Below are positions 10,130-19,081 of a DNA stretch of 64,000 nt, in pieces. The notes beneath the pieces were generated by a model. It saw only the letters and a program-made list of their open reading frames with translations, had not been told where the DNA came from and ran no database searches. The stretch covers positions 434,001 through 498,000 of the forward strand of contig NZ_VSSO01000003.1 of assembly GCF_008312885.1 (NCBI RefSeq), in the 5' to 3' direction. A program made the translations under genes and the position numbers. Position 1 is the stretch's first letter. Every line of letters begins with the position of its first letter. The stretch comes from Lolliginicoccus suaedae (lineage in GTDB: Bacteria; Actinomycetota; Actinomycetes; Mycobacteriales; Mycobacteriaceae).

Positions 10130-11533
10130 ATGGAGCTCCAGGATTTCCTGCGGATTCTCAAGACACGCTGGCGCATCGTTGCCGCGTCGACCGCAGCGAC
10201 GACGCTCGCCGCGATCATCTTCTCCGTGCTGAGCCCCTCGATCTATGCATCGACATCCCAGTTGTTCGTCTCGACCTCCGGGGTCTCGAGCGCCGCCGAG
10301 GTGTACCAGGGCGGTCGGTTCTCCCAGGAGCGGGTGAGCTCGTACCGCCAGCTCATCATGGGCGAGACGCTGGCCCGCCGCACCATCGACGAGCTGGATC
10401 TCGATGTCGACCCCTCCTACTTCGCCAACCGGGTCACCGCGACCTCGGCGCCGGAGACGGTGCTGATCGATATCACTGTGCGTGACGAGGATCCGGAGCT
10501 CGCGCGCGATATCGCCAACTCGCTGGCCTCCGAGTTCACCGCGATGGTCGCGGAGCTCGAGTCCCCGGAGGAGGGCGGGCCGCCGCCCGCGCGCGTCACT
10601 GTCGTCGAGGCAGCCACTATCGCGGACGAGCCGGTCGCGCCCCAGCGGCTGGCGAACATCGCGCTGGGGTTCGCGGTGGGCCTGCTGGTCGGCATCGGGC
10701 TGGCGGTGCTGCGCGATCGCCTCGACAACACGATCAAGGACCGCCAGACGCTGGAGGAGGTCGGCGAGATCGCCCTCGTGGGGACGCTGCCGTTCGAGAA
10801 GGACCGGGAGAAGTATCCGGCGATCAACTTCGCCGACACCCGGTCCACCGGCGCGGAGGCGTACCGCTCGCTGCGCACGAACCTCAAGTTCCTCAATATC
10901 GACGACGCCCCGCAGGTCATCACGATCACGAGCTGCCTGCCGGGCGAGGGCAAGACCACCACCGCCGCGAACATCGCCCTCGTGCTGGCCGAGGCCGGGC
11001 ACTCGGTGTGCCTGCTCGAGGGGGACCTGCGGCGCCCGCGCATCACCAAGTACCTGGGCCTCGTCCAAGCGGTGGGCTTCACGACCGTCCTCGCCGGACA
11101 AGCCTCGCTCGAGGAAGTGCTCCAGCCCACCTCGGTGAACGGGGTGTTCGTGATCGGTTCCGGCTCGATCCCCCCGAACCCGAGCGAGCTGCTCAGCTCC
11201 AGCCACGCCCGCAACATCATTGATGAGCTGCGCGGGCAGTTCGACTACGTGGTGATCGACGCTCCCCCGTTGCTCCCGGTCAGTGATGCGGCCGTGCTCG
11301 CGAAGATGAGCGACGGCGCGCTGATGGTGGTGCGGCACGGCAAGACCAAGCGGGAGGAGCTGAGGCGGGCGCTGATCGACCTCGACAAGGTGGGCGCGAC
11401 GATCCTCGGGACCGTGCTGACGATGATCCCGCAGAACGCCACCTCGGGCTATGAGTACTCCTACTACTACGAGTCCGATACCTCGCTCCCACAGCAAAGT
11501 CGGGCATATAGGACCAACGATTCGACGAAGTAG
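10130..11533 (+). CDS. Polysaccharide co-polymerase/tyrosine autokinase (Wzz-BY-kinase fusion)
   Basis: Controls chain length and export through a phosphorylation cycle. The N-terminal Wzz part has a first membrane helix at about residues 15-35, an external domain, and a second helix at about 175-194. The cytoplasmic BY-kinase follows with Walker A CLPGEGKTTTAAN (about 269), Walker A' CLLEGDLRRPRI (about 296) and Walker B FDYVVIDAPPLLPVSD (about 370). A tyrosine cluster near the C-terminus (SGYEYSYYYESD) is the expected autophosphorylation tail. ATG at 10130 has GGAGG 9 nt upstream. A LMW tyrosine phosphatase at 23964 is the likely counterpart. Confidence 0.93.
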   Translation: MELQDFLRILKTRWRIVAASTAATTLAAIIFSVLSPSIYASTSQLFVSTSGVSSAAEVYQGGRFSQERVSSYRQLIMGETLARRTIDELDLDVDPSYFANRVTATSAPETVLIDITVRDEDPELARDIANSLASEFTAMVAELESPEEGGPPPARVTVVEAATIADEPVAPQRLANIALGFAVGLLVGIGLAVLRDRLDNTIKDRQTLEEVGEIALVGTLPFEKDREKYPAINFADTRSTGAEAYRSLRTNLKFLNIDDAPQVITITSCLPGEGKTTTAANIALVLAEAGHSVCLLEGDLRRPRITKYLGLVQAVGFTTVLAGQASLEEVLQPTSVNGVFVIGSGSIPPNPSELLSSSHARNIIDELRGQFDYVVIDAPPLLPVSDAAVLAKMSDGALMVVRHGKTKREELRRALIDLDKVGATILGTVLTMIPQNATSGYEYSYYYESDTSLPQQSRAYRTNDSTK

Positions 11534-11636
11534 GGAGAATGGCCGACATGCATGTCGGTTGGATATGTGACATTTTGACGCGCTGAACCGATACCAGAAG
11601 AGGACCCCGCACCACCTACCCCCACGGAGGCACGCA

Positions 11637-12914
11637 ATGACAGCGCAGGAGAACCTGGGCATCGTGGTCAGCACCGACGGTGTTCACTCCGCGCTCGTCG
11701 GCGTCGACGAGGAGACCGAGTACCGCCACCGCGCTCTCAGCCGTGACAACGCGCACGATCTCGGCGATATCGTCTCGTCGCTGATCGGGATCATGCGGAT
11801 CCGCGCCGCGACGCGCAACGCCACCGTGGGACGGGTGATCATCGCCTGCATGACCAGCGGGCAGGAGCAGACCATCAACACGGTGCTCTCCGCGCACGGC
11901 GTCACGGCCTTCCAGTTCGTCCGCGTGGACGAGGCTATGTGGGCCTACGCCCGCATGCATACCGACGTGCGCGGCGCCCCCCGCGCGCTGATGATCATGG
12001 CTACCGATGACGGGTGCGCCACGGCGCTCTACGACGGCTTCACGGGCAAGCGGGTGACCATGTCGCTCGATTCGCAGCTCACCACCACTGCCATCGACGA
12101 GCACGTCCGGGAGATCCTCCTCGAGAAAGCCCCCTACCTGCGCATCAGCACGGCTAGGGCCGCCCAGCTTCGGGCGGAGCTCGACGACCAGGACATCGCC
12201 GAGCACACCCAGGGCGACACCACCATTTCAGTGTCGAGGGCCGAGCTCGACCAGCTCATCGACGATCAGATCACCATCGCGCTGACCCGCATCGATGCGC
12301 TGCTCGAGAAGTCCGGCAGCACGCCCGACGTGGTGTGCCTGTTCGGCACCGGAGTGTTCTTCGATCCGATGGCCGAGCGCGCCAGGGAGCACTTCTCCGG
12401 CGATGTGGTGGTGCCTCACGATCACCGCACCGCTGCCGCGCTCGGGGCACTGCACTTCCTGTCCCCGTGGACCCCACCACGTCCGCCCGCGCCTCCAGCG
12501 CCGCCCACGCCACCAGCAGCGCCGCCTGTAGCAGCGCTTGCCACCACCCGTGCCGATGGTGCTGCGAGCGAGTCGCCAGCACCGCCCCGGGAGCAGGAGC
12601 ACCCAGGACCGCCAGCGCCCGGTCCAGCAGCTCCGCCCCAGCAGCAGGCCCGAGCGGACGCGCCTGCTCTGGGGACAGGCCCCGACTCTCGCCTCGTCCT
12701 TCCCGGACGCGCTCCAGCGACATCGACCCACCCGCTCGCCGCGGGCAAGGAGATCGTGGAGATCCGGACCGCCTCGAAGTCACGCCGGAAGCGGCGTCGC
12801 GCGCGGCATCGCGCCCAGAGCACCTTCTCCCCCGCCGCGGTCGCGGGAACAATCGTGCTGGGGCTTGTCCTCGGAGCGGTGATCTTCCTGCTCTGGACGT
12901 TGTTATTCATCTGA
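11637..12914 (+). CDS. Membrane-anchored Hsp70/actin-fold protein, unknown function
   Basis: Residues 1 to about 285 look like a divergent actin/Hsp70-type ATPase fold. They open with LGIVVSTDGVHSALVGVD and have a mid-domain strand GAPRALMIMATDDGCATALYDG. They end in VVCLFGTGVFFDPMAERARE and VVVPHDHRTAAALGALHFL, the position of the Hsp70 GGxSRIP and A-ALGAA motifs. A proline-rich linker follows (about 290-370), then a basic stretch KSRRKRRRARHRAQ, and one C-terminal membrane helix (about 400-423). The ATPase part should therefore be cytoplasmic, tethered to the membrane. Similar proteins occur in mycobacteria without assigned function. It lies 103 bp after the tyrosine kinase gene. Whether it binds ATP is unproven, since the phosphate loops are degenerate. 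Confidence 0.7.
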   Translation: MTAQENLGIVVSTDGVHSALVGVDEETEYRHRALSRDNAHDLGDIVSSLIGIMRIRAATRNATVGRVIIACMTSGQEQTINTVLSAHGVTAFQFVRVDEAMWAYARMHTDVRGAPRALMIMATDDGCATALYDGFTGKRVTMSLDSQLTTTAIDEHVREILLEKAPYLRISTARAAQLRAELDDQDIAEHTQGDTTISVSRAELDQLIDDQITIALTRIDALLEKSGSTPDVVCLFGTGVFFDPMAERAREHFSGDVVVPHDHRTAAALGALHFLSPWTPPRPPAPPAPPTPPAAPPVAALATTRADGAASESPAPPREQEHPGPPAPGPAAPPQQQARADAPALGTGPDSRLVLPGRAPATSTHPLAAGKEIVEIRTASKSRRKRRRARHRAQSTFSPAAVAGTIVLGLVLGAVIFLLWTLLFI

Positions 12915-12975
12915 GCCGCTGAGCGCATCGGGTCCTGGGCATCGCTGGCCGGCCTGGCTCTCCCAGGTCGCAGGC

Positions 12976-14589
12976 TCATTCCAGGGTGCTGCGGGTGATG
13001 CGCACGCCCGGCCCCGGCTCCCGCACTGCGTCCGCCAGCGTGGCATAGCCGCGGAACGCCGTATCGGTGATCGAGAGGCCGCCGCGGGGTGTGAGCATGC
13101 CGATATCCTGCCGCTCGCCACGATCGATGGTGCAACGCTGCACCACGACGCCACGATTGCCGCCACTGGATTGATCGTGGACCCCGAAGGCGTTGTCCAC
13201 GATCTCGCAATCGGAGACGACCGCGCCCGAGCAATCATCGACGATGACGATCCCCGCCGAGCCGTTGCCTCGCACCACGCAGCGCGTCACCACGGCTTCC
13301 TCGCAGAGCCCCAGTCCGTGGCGCGCGGCCGATTCCAGCACGCTGTCGCGCACCTGGGCGCCCCGCGCGACCCCGGCTTGCAGCTTGCAGGCGGTATCGC
13401 CGCTGCCGGTGCTGGAGCAGCGGTCGAGGATCGTATCGGCCGACCGCACCTGGAACCCGGGTGCCTCGCTCCCCCCGCCCACTGCCTCGCACCGGTCGAA
13501 CAGGATCCGCTGCCCGTAGGGGTGGGTGTCCCAGATCGCGAGGCTCCGTGCATCGCCTGTTCCGCGGCCGGTGACGCGCACCTCGCGGGGGCCGCCCCAT
13601 TGCTCCCGGCGACCACCGGCGGCCTCGCGCTCATCAGCGAGAGTGGTGAACAGATGGCGGCAGCCTCCCCCGCTGAGCTCGACGTCGACATGGGCGCTCG
13701 TTCCGCTGATGGCCACCCCGTAGCCCCGGTGGTCGCCGCGGTTGGGCAGCGACCACACCGTGGATCGCACCTGGGCATGCATGCTATTGAGCACGTGGAT
13801 CCCACCCGCGGCCTGCCCGGCATCAACATCGATCACCCCGTGCAGGGTGTCGCGCAGCAGCACCGCGCGGCAGGAGAGCTCGGTAGGGCTCGTGGCGGTG
13901 ACCGTCATGCCCTCGAGCACGGGCTGGCGCACCGGTGCGACCCGGAACGCGCGCGCCCCCTCCTCGCGGATGTGATCCCAGGCCAGCGGGGTATCTAGTG
14001 CCAGCGTGGCACCCGAGCGGCCCACAATCCGGTGGTACTCCGCGGCGAGGCCTTCCTGGCTGGTGCCCACGGTGCGCGGTCCGGTGACGATGCTGCGGCT
14101 CTCGATACCAACGAGATCGCCCTGCCGCATGCCCTCGGCCATCGCTGGCGGCACCACGAGGGTGCTACTGCCAGCGCGATGATCAGCGAGCATGCGGTGC
14201 TCCGGCCCGCGTGATCCGGTGGCCGTGAGCAGCGCGCGCATGTCGGCGGCGACCGTCAGCGTGGTGCGATCACCCGCCAGCCGGATGCCGTGGGTCTCGA
14301 TCGGGCTGCGGCACAGGTACTCGCCCGGGTCGCCGGGCGGAAGCTCGACAATGCTGGCCCCGTCCTGCCGCGCCGCGGTGACCACGAGCTGGATGAGGGA
14401 CGCGGCGTCATCAGCGGCGAGCAGTGCTCGTCGCGGGATCCGGTAGCGATCCGGCGAGCGCGCCAGTGCCTGCCAGGGCGAGAAGCTGGGCTGGCCCGCA
14501 GCGAGGAGGGCTAGTCCACCGGCCGCGAGACCGCCGAGGACTGCTCGGCGGCCCGCGACGTGGTTCGCTCGCGCATCGTTGCCTGCCAC
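12976..14589 (-). CDS. Tat-exported right-handed beta-helix protein A
   Basis: A 537-residue protein. The N-terminus (GRRAVLGGLAAGGLALLAA) is a twin-arginine signal peptide. The body has a pectate-lyase-like beginning (GASIVELPPGDPGEYLC) and many short beta-helix turns in the last 200 residues (ILDRCSSTGSGDTACKLQ, VVTRCVVRGNGSAGIVI). Motifs shared with the paralogue at 16798 include GGGCRHLFTTLADE, the IWDTHPYG/VWDTHPYG motif and GFQVRS/GFQVRN. It may cleave or epimerise the exported polysaccharide; no family catalytic triad was recognised. It faces the Hsp70-like gene tail to tail. Confidence 0.78.
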   Translation of the reverse strand: MAGNDARANHVAGRRAVLGGLAAGGLALLAAGQPSFSPWQALARSPDRYRIPRRALLAADDAASLIQLVVTAARQDGASIVELPPGDPGEYLCRSPIETHGIRLAGDRTTLTVAADMRALLTATGSRGPEHRMLADHRAGSSTLVVPPAMAEGMRQGDLVGIESRSIVTGPRTVGTSQEGLAAEYHRIVGRSGATLALDTPLAWDHIREEGARAFRVAPVRQPVLEGMTVTATSPTELSCRAVLLRDTLHGVIDVDAGQAAGGIHVLNSMHAQVRSTVWSLPNRGDHRGYGVAISGTSAHVDVELSGGGCRHLFTTLADEREAAGGRREQWGGPREVRVTGRGTGDARSLAIWDTHPYGQRILFDRCEAVGGGSEAPGFQVRSADTILDRCSSTGSGDTACKLQAGVARGAQVRDSVLESAARHGLGLCEEAVVTRCVVRGNGSAGIVIVDDCSGAVVSDCEIVDNAFGVHDQSSGGNRGVVVQRCTIDRGERQDIGMLTPRGGLSITDTAFRGYATLADAVREPGPGVRITRSTLE

Positions 14590-14635
14590 CTCGCGAGCCT
14601 AGCGGCGACCGGGCCGTCCCTGGGACTGCTTCGGG

Positions 14636-16222
14636 CTAGTACGCGCCGTCACCGTTGAGCACCGTGCGCACCGTGCGCCACATGATGACGATGTCCTGCA
14701 TCATCGACCAGTTCTCCACGTAGGAGAGGTCGAGCCGTACCCGGTCCTCGTCGGACAGCCCGGAGCGGCCGGAGACCTGCCACAGTCCCGTCATGCCGGG
14801 GCGAACGAGGATGCGCCGCTCGACGTAGCCGGGGATGTGCGCGCCCTCGCCCTTGACGAGCGGGCGCGGGCCGACGAGGCTCATCTCGCCGCGCAGGACG
14901 TTGAACAGCTGGGGCAGCTCATCGATGCTGGTGCGCCGGATGAACCGTCCGATCGGGGTGATGCGGGGGTCGTTCTCGGCCTTGAAGAACGCATCGTCCT
15001 CCTTGCCGCACGCGGCGCGGGTCTGCTCGAGCAGCTTGTCCGCGTTGGGGACCATCGAGCGGAACTTCCACATGCGGAGGTCCTCGCCGGCCTTGCCGAC
15101 GCGCAGCTGGTGGTAGAAGACAGGACCCCGGTCGTGCAGCTTGATGGCGAGCGCGACAACGATCATCACTGGCGCGAACACGACGAGCGCGGCCAGCGCG
15201 CCGACGCGGTCGAAGAGGGCCTTCTTGATGCGGATAGCGCCCTCGTACTGCGGCTCCTCGACATGCAGGAGTGGCATGCCCGCGACAGGCCTGATCTTCA
15301 GCCGGGGGCCGGCGACGTCGATCACGCCGGGATGGACGACAAGGTCGACGCCATGCTCCTGCAGCTTCCAGGCGAGGTCCCGGAGCCGCTCGGGGCCGAT
15401 CTGCTCGGTAGCGGTGACCGCGACCGTGTTGGCCCGGGTGGAGCGCACTGCCTCGATGACGGCGTCCTGGTCCCCGAGGATGGGGATGGATTCGCCACCG
15501 ACGGTGACCCGCTGGTCGGCGGATCCCTTGTAGTCAGGGATGCAGACGCCGGCCACGCGGTAGCCCAGCGCTGGCTGGCTGCGGAAACCGGTCATCATGT
15601 CCAGCGCGGCCTGCCCGCCGCCGAGGACGATGACGGTGGTCGAGCAGTGCCCGTGGGCGCGGGCGCTGCTCAGCCAGCGCCGCGCCAGCCACCTGGAGGC
15701 GAGCAGCCCGATCAGTCCGAGCGGGAGCGCGATGGCAAGGTAGCCGCGGGCGATCTCGAGCCGCAGGAGCAGCGCGATGATCGCGATGAGGCCGAAGACC
15801 ATGATGGTCGATTGGACGATGCGCTGGTATTCCTCGCCACCGGTTCCGATGATGCGAACGTCCCGGGCGCCGAGCATGGCGAGGGCCGCGCTCCAGGCGA
15901 GCACGAGGAAGATCGAGACAGCGGTATAGCCGAGGATGTTGGGAACCGGGTAGACGGGCCCGCCCTGCACGCCGAAGCGCACGATCTGGGCGATCGCCAC
16001 TGCCGCGACGACGACGAAGGTATCGGTGAAGCGGAGGAGAGCGCGGAACCAGAAGGACCAGTGCCTGCTTTGCGGGAGTGGCGGGGCCGCGGGGCCCGGG
16101 CTAGGGACGCTGGGGGCGGCGGCCGTCGGGCGGGGAGTACTCGTCGCCTTCGGCTCCGGGAACGGTCTTTCCGTGGAGCGGGAGGCCGCCCCCACGGGGA
16201 AGGAACCCTTGATAACCGTCAT
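14636..16222 (-). CDS. Undecaprenyl-phosphate sugar-1-phosphate transferase (initiating enzyme, WcaJ/CpsE type)
   Basis: Loads the first sugar-1-phosphate on the lipid carrier. The 528-residue protein has a cytoplasmic proline-rich start, four membrane helices (about residues 50-175), and a CoA-binding-like domain with GGGQAALDMMTG. The C-terminal bacterial sugar transferase domain follows (about 330-528): a re-entrant helix FDRVGALAALVVFAPVMIVV, then FRSMVPNAD, SIDELPQLFNVLRGEMSLVG with PRP, and the RPGMTGLWQVSGRS tail. All catalytic blocks are present. It is transcribed leftward from the 575-bp divergent region that also serves beta-helix protein B. Confidence 0.95.
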   Translation of the reverse strand: MTVIKGSFPVGAASRSTERPFPEPKATSTPRPTAAAPSVPSPGPAAPPLPQSRHWSFWFRALLRFTDTFVVVAAVAIAQIVRFGVQGGPVYPVPNILGYTAVSIFLVLAWSAALAMLGARDVRIIGTGGEEYQRIVQSTIMVFGLIAIIALLLRLEIARGYLAIALPLGLIGLLASRWLARRWLSSARAHGHCSTTVIVLGGGQAALDMMTGFRSQPALGYRVAGVCIPDYKGSADQRVTVGGESIPILGDQDAVIEAVRSTRANTVAVTATEQIGPERLRDLAWKLQEHGVDLVVHPGVIDVAGPRLKIRPVAGMPLLHVEEPQYEGAIRIKKALFDRVGALAALVVFAPVMIVVALAIKLHDRGPVFYHQLRVGKAGEDLRMWKFRSMVPNADKLLEQTRAACGKEDDAFFKAENDPRITPIGRFIRRTSIDELPQLFNVLRGEMSLVGPRPLVKGEGAHIPGYVERRILVRPGMTGLWQVSGRSGLSDEDRVRLDLSYVENWSMMQDIVIMWRTVRTVLNGDGAY

Positions 16223-16377
16223 GGATGTCCGTCCGTAGGAAGTTCATGCTGATCTCGTGCCGGCACCTGCATCCCGGTGTCCACGCGCAGCGGTGGACGG
16301 GCTGGTGCTGGCTGGCTGTCTCGCCGTGGCATGCACGACCGTTGCCCGAGGGCAGGCTCAGCGATCCGCGGTTCCCG

Positions 16378-16399
16378 GGCACCCCTGGCCAGGGGTGCC
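16378..16399. repeat. 22-bp perfect palindrome
   Basis: Two 11-nt arms (GGCACCCCTGG/CCAGGGGTGCC) abut without a spacer. It lies about 155 bp before the initiating transferase start on that gene's upstream side. It could be an operator or a hairpin in that leader. Confidence 0.55.
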
Positions 16400-16592
16400 A
16401 GGCTTGCCCGGTTTGCGTTATTGAAAACGGTAGCAAAGGCTGTCAATAGTTCAACAAAGCGTCAGCATGCAAGAAATAGTCCTGCCGCCACGGAGCCCAG
16501 AAGTCCGAATGGTCGCTTTCGCGCGAAACCGCTGACAGGCAAGCGGAACCGCCCTTTTCGGAAGCGGCGACGTTTCAGATTGCCGTAAATAA

Positions 16593-16608
16593 TGTGAGTT
16601 GCGTCACA
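16593..16608. promoter_or_regulatory. CRP/GlxR-type cAMP-receptor binding site
   Basis: TGTGA-GTTGCG-TCACA is a perfect match to the TGTGA-N6-TCACA consensus of CRP and actinobacterial GlxR/Cmr-type regulators. It lies about 190 bp upstream of the beta-helix B start and about 370 bp from the transferase start. It could therefore link polysaccharide expression to cAMP signalling. Confidence 0.7.
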
Positions 16609-16797
16609 TTGAGGCTGTACGCGTGATCTGGCCCGAGTAGTGGGAAATACCCACAGTTGATCGACCATCGATCGAGACACGATGAAAGTCTCAACGCGGC
16701 GTCGACCTCATCACCATGCCGCTTCGAATCCCCAGGTCGCCCTTCATCCCGCCTACGGTCCAAGTCGAAACCCGACAAGTAACCGAAAGGCCGCGAC

Positions 16798-18459
16798 GTG
16801 GTCAGCAGAACACCCAGCCGACGTTCCTTCCTCCGCCTCGGTGGCGCGTCCCTTGCCGCGGCCGTGATCGCGCCCCACGCGTTCGATTCTCCCGCGGTCA
16901 CCGGCCCGAGGCCCCGACTGCTCTCCGCGCGGCCCGGCGGGATCACCCTGCTCTCCAGCCTGGACAATCGCTACATCGTCGACCGAGCCACACTTCTCGC
17001 CGCACCGGACGCCTCCGTCGTGATCCAGGACGCGATCGATGCTGCCGCTGCCGACGGCATCCCCACCGTCGAGCTGCCGCCAGGAGACCCGGGCGACTAC
17101 CTCTGCCACTCCGCGGTCCACCTCCGGGGCCGCTCGCTCATCGGAGTAGGCACCACCCTCACCGTGGCCTCAGCGATCCCCGCCCGCGCGCTGCTCAACG
17201 CCAGCGGCATCACCAGCGGCACCAAGGCCCCCCTCGACGAGGACCATGGCAGCGGCAGCTCCCGCATCCGCATCCCGGGCGAGCTCCGCGGCTCCGTCGC
17301 CGCCGGAACCGTGCTGGCCATCGAGGCACGAGTACAGACCACCGGCCCCGCTACCACTGGCACCAGCCAGCAGGGCTGGGCCTTCGAGATGCACCAGGTG
17401 GACCGGGTTCGCGGACCATTCGCCTACCTCGACGAACCATTGATCTGGAACTACCCCGTGGCAGCAGGCGCCCGGGCATTCATCATCCAGCCGGTCCGCG
17501 ACTTCACCATCGAGGGCATCCGCATCACCGCCACCGACGCCCACGCCCAGCCAATCCGTGGTGTGCTCGTCCGCGAGGCCATCCGCCCCACCGTTGATGT
17601 GTCGCTTCTCGAGGCCGGGGGCGGCGTGCTCATCCTCAACTCGATGCACTCCACGATCCGCGCGCAGGTCGATACCCTCCCGCGCTACTACGACCAGTTC
17701 GGCTACGGCGTCGCCGTCGCTGGCGCCAGCGCCCACGCCACCGCCGAGGTCAACGGTGGCGGGTGCCGGCACCTGTTCACCACCCTCGCCGACGAGCGTC
17801 CCGGCTCCTCCGGCGGCGCCAACGAGCAGTGGGGCGATCCCCGCCACCTCGTGGTGCGCGGCTCCGGCTGGGCCGGGGCCGACAGCCTCGCCGTCTGGGA
17901 CACCCACCCCTACGGCTACGACATCACCTTCGACGGCTGCTCCACCCACGGTGGTGGCACGAACGCCGCGGGCTTCCAGGTCCGCAACCGCAACGTCGCC
18001 CTCGCCCAGTGCAGCTCGACCTCCGCGGGCAACGTCGCCGCCCGCCTCGCCCCCGGGGAGGCCTCCAACGCTCGCATCACCGGCGGATCGTTCACGGGGG
18101 CAGGCCGGGCCGGGATCGGGCTCGCCGCTGGCTGCAGCATCTTCGGCGCGACCATCCGCGGCAACGGCGAGGCCGGGGTCATCGTCAACGACGAGTCCTC
18201 CCAGGCGACGGTGGCCAACTGCCTCATCGACGGCAACGCTGGCTTCGGCATCCAGGACCAGTCCAGCGGCCAGCACGCCGGGGTCGTCATCGAGCAGAAC
18301 ACGATCCCCTACAGCGACACCCAGTACCTCGGGGTCCTCCTGCCCAAGAGCGACATGATCATCCGGGAGAACCACTTCCGCGACTTCGCGAGCGTCGACG
18401 CCGCGATCTACCAACCGGGACCAAACGTGCAAATCGTCAACAACACTGCTGGCGCGTAG
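16798..18459 (+). CDS. Tat-exported right-handed beta-helix protein B
   Basis: A 553-residue paralogue of the protein encoded at 12976-14589. It has a twin-arginine signal (SRRSFLRLGGASLAAAVIAP), the shared VELPPGDPGDYLC start, and the common NSMHSTIR, GGGCRHLFTTLADE, NEQWGDPR and VWDTHPYG blocks. A beta-helix of short repeats runs to the C-terminus (FGATIRGNGEAGVIVND, NCLIDGNAGFGIQDQSSG). GTG at 16798 has AAAGG 7-8 nt upstream. Two divergent exported copies in one locus suggest separate roles on the same polymer, such as lyase and epimerase; this is inference. Confidence 0.78.
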   Translation: MVSRTPSRRSFLRLGGASLAAAVIAPHAFDSPAVTGPRPRLLSARPGGITLLSSLDNRYIVDRATLLAAPDASVVIQDAIDAAAADGIPTVELPPGDPGDYLCHSAVHLRGRSLIGVGTTLTVASAIPARALLNASGITSGTKAPLDEDHGSGSSRIRIPGELRGSVAAGTVLAIEARVQTTGPATTGTSQQGWAFEMHQVDRVRGPFAYLDEPLIWNYPVAAGARAFIIQPVRDFTIEGIRITATDAHAQPIRGVLVREAIRPTVDVSLLEAGGGVLILNSMHSTIRAQVDTLPRYYDQFGYGVAVAGASAHATAEVNGGGCRHLFTTLADERPGSSGGANEQWGDPRHLVVRGSGWAGADSLAVWDTHPYGYDITFDGCSTHGGGTNAAGFQVRNRNVALAQCSSTSAGNVAARLAPGEASNARITGGSFTGAGRAGIGLAAGCSIFGATIRGNGEAGVIVNDESSQATVANCLIDGNAGFGIQDQSSGQHAGVVIEQNTIPYSDTQYLGVLLPKSDMIIRENHFRDFASVDAAIYQPGPNVQIVNNTAGA

Positions 18460-18516
18460 TACGTTTACCCACAGCCAGAAGGTTCGCATTCCCACCTCGA
18501 GCCGGAGAACCCAGAC

Positions 18517-19038
18517 ATGCTCACCCCCCTCCACGCCCTGCTCTCCCTGCTCCTGCGGCTGCCCCGCGCTGCCCGCAGGCGGCTGAGCGATTTCCGGTGG
18601 TCGCGCACCCTCAAGGAGTTCGGCCCCGGCGCCCAGATCGGCCCGAGCTCGATCATCTACAACGCCGACCAGGTATCGCTCGGTGCCAACGCCGTCATCG
18701 GTGACTTCGTGCACATCTGGGGCGGCGGCGGCGTCTCCATCGGCGAGGACACCATGATCGGCGCCACCACCGTCATCACCTCCCAGTCGCATGATGCCCG
18801 CGCCACGCGCAAGGGCTTGCTCTACCGGGAGACCCATTCCAAGGCGCCCGTGGTGATCGGCAGGAACGTGTTCCTTGGCTCCAACGTCACCGTGCTGCCC
18901 GGCATCCGGGTCGGCGACAACGCCATCATCGGCGCCGGAGCCGTCCTCACCAAGGATGTGCCCGACAACGCCATCGTGATGGGCGTGCCCGCACGCATCG
19001 TCGGCTCCATACTCGACGATCCCGCCGAGAAGGCGTAG
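18517..19038 (+). CDS. Left-handed beta-helix acyltransferase (WcaF/DapH type)
   Basis: A 173-residue protein with hexapeptide repeats from about residue 45 to 165 (AVIGDFVHI, VSIGEDTMIGATTVIT, PVVIGRNVFLGSNVTVLPGIRVGDNAIIGAGAVLTKDV). It ends in the usual AIVMGVPARIVG tail. The SQSHDAR region supplies the likely catalytic histidine. It probably O-acetylates a sugar in the repeat unit using acetyl-CoA in the cytoplasm. It begins the glycosyl/acyltransferase run 18517-21883, all on the plus strand with short gaps. Confidence 0.88.
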   Translation: MLTPLHALLSLLLRLPRAARRRLSDFRWSRTLKEFGPGAQIGPSSIIYNADQVSLGANAVIGDFVHIWGGGGVSIGEDTMIGATTVITSQSHDARATRKGLLYRETHSKAPVVIGRNVFLGSNVTVLPGIRVGDNAIIGAGAVLTKDVPDNAIVMGVPARIVGSILDDPAEKA

Positions 19039-19081
19039 ACCCCGGTTCCAGCCCGCAGCCCCTAGCCACTGGAGGCACACC

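Larger units (their letters stand above)
16223..16797. promoter_or_regulatory. Divergent regulatory region at the centre of the polysaccharide locus
   Basis: 575 bp without a credible gene, between the initiating transferase (leftward) and beta-helix protein B (rightward). It is more AT-rich than its surroundings in 16420-16680. It holds the perfect palindrome at 16378-16399 and the CRP/GlxR-like box at 16593-16608, plus several imperfect hairpins around 16510-16570. Small frames inside it lack ribosome-binding sites and family similarity. Confidence 0.65.

Noticed and set aside
16716-17597. 293-codon Arg/His-rich frame overlapping beta-helix B
   Set aside because: The composition is that of a shadow frame in GC-rich DNA and it overlaps a well supported gene.
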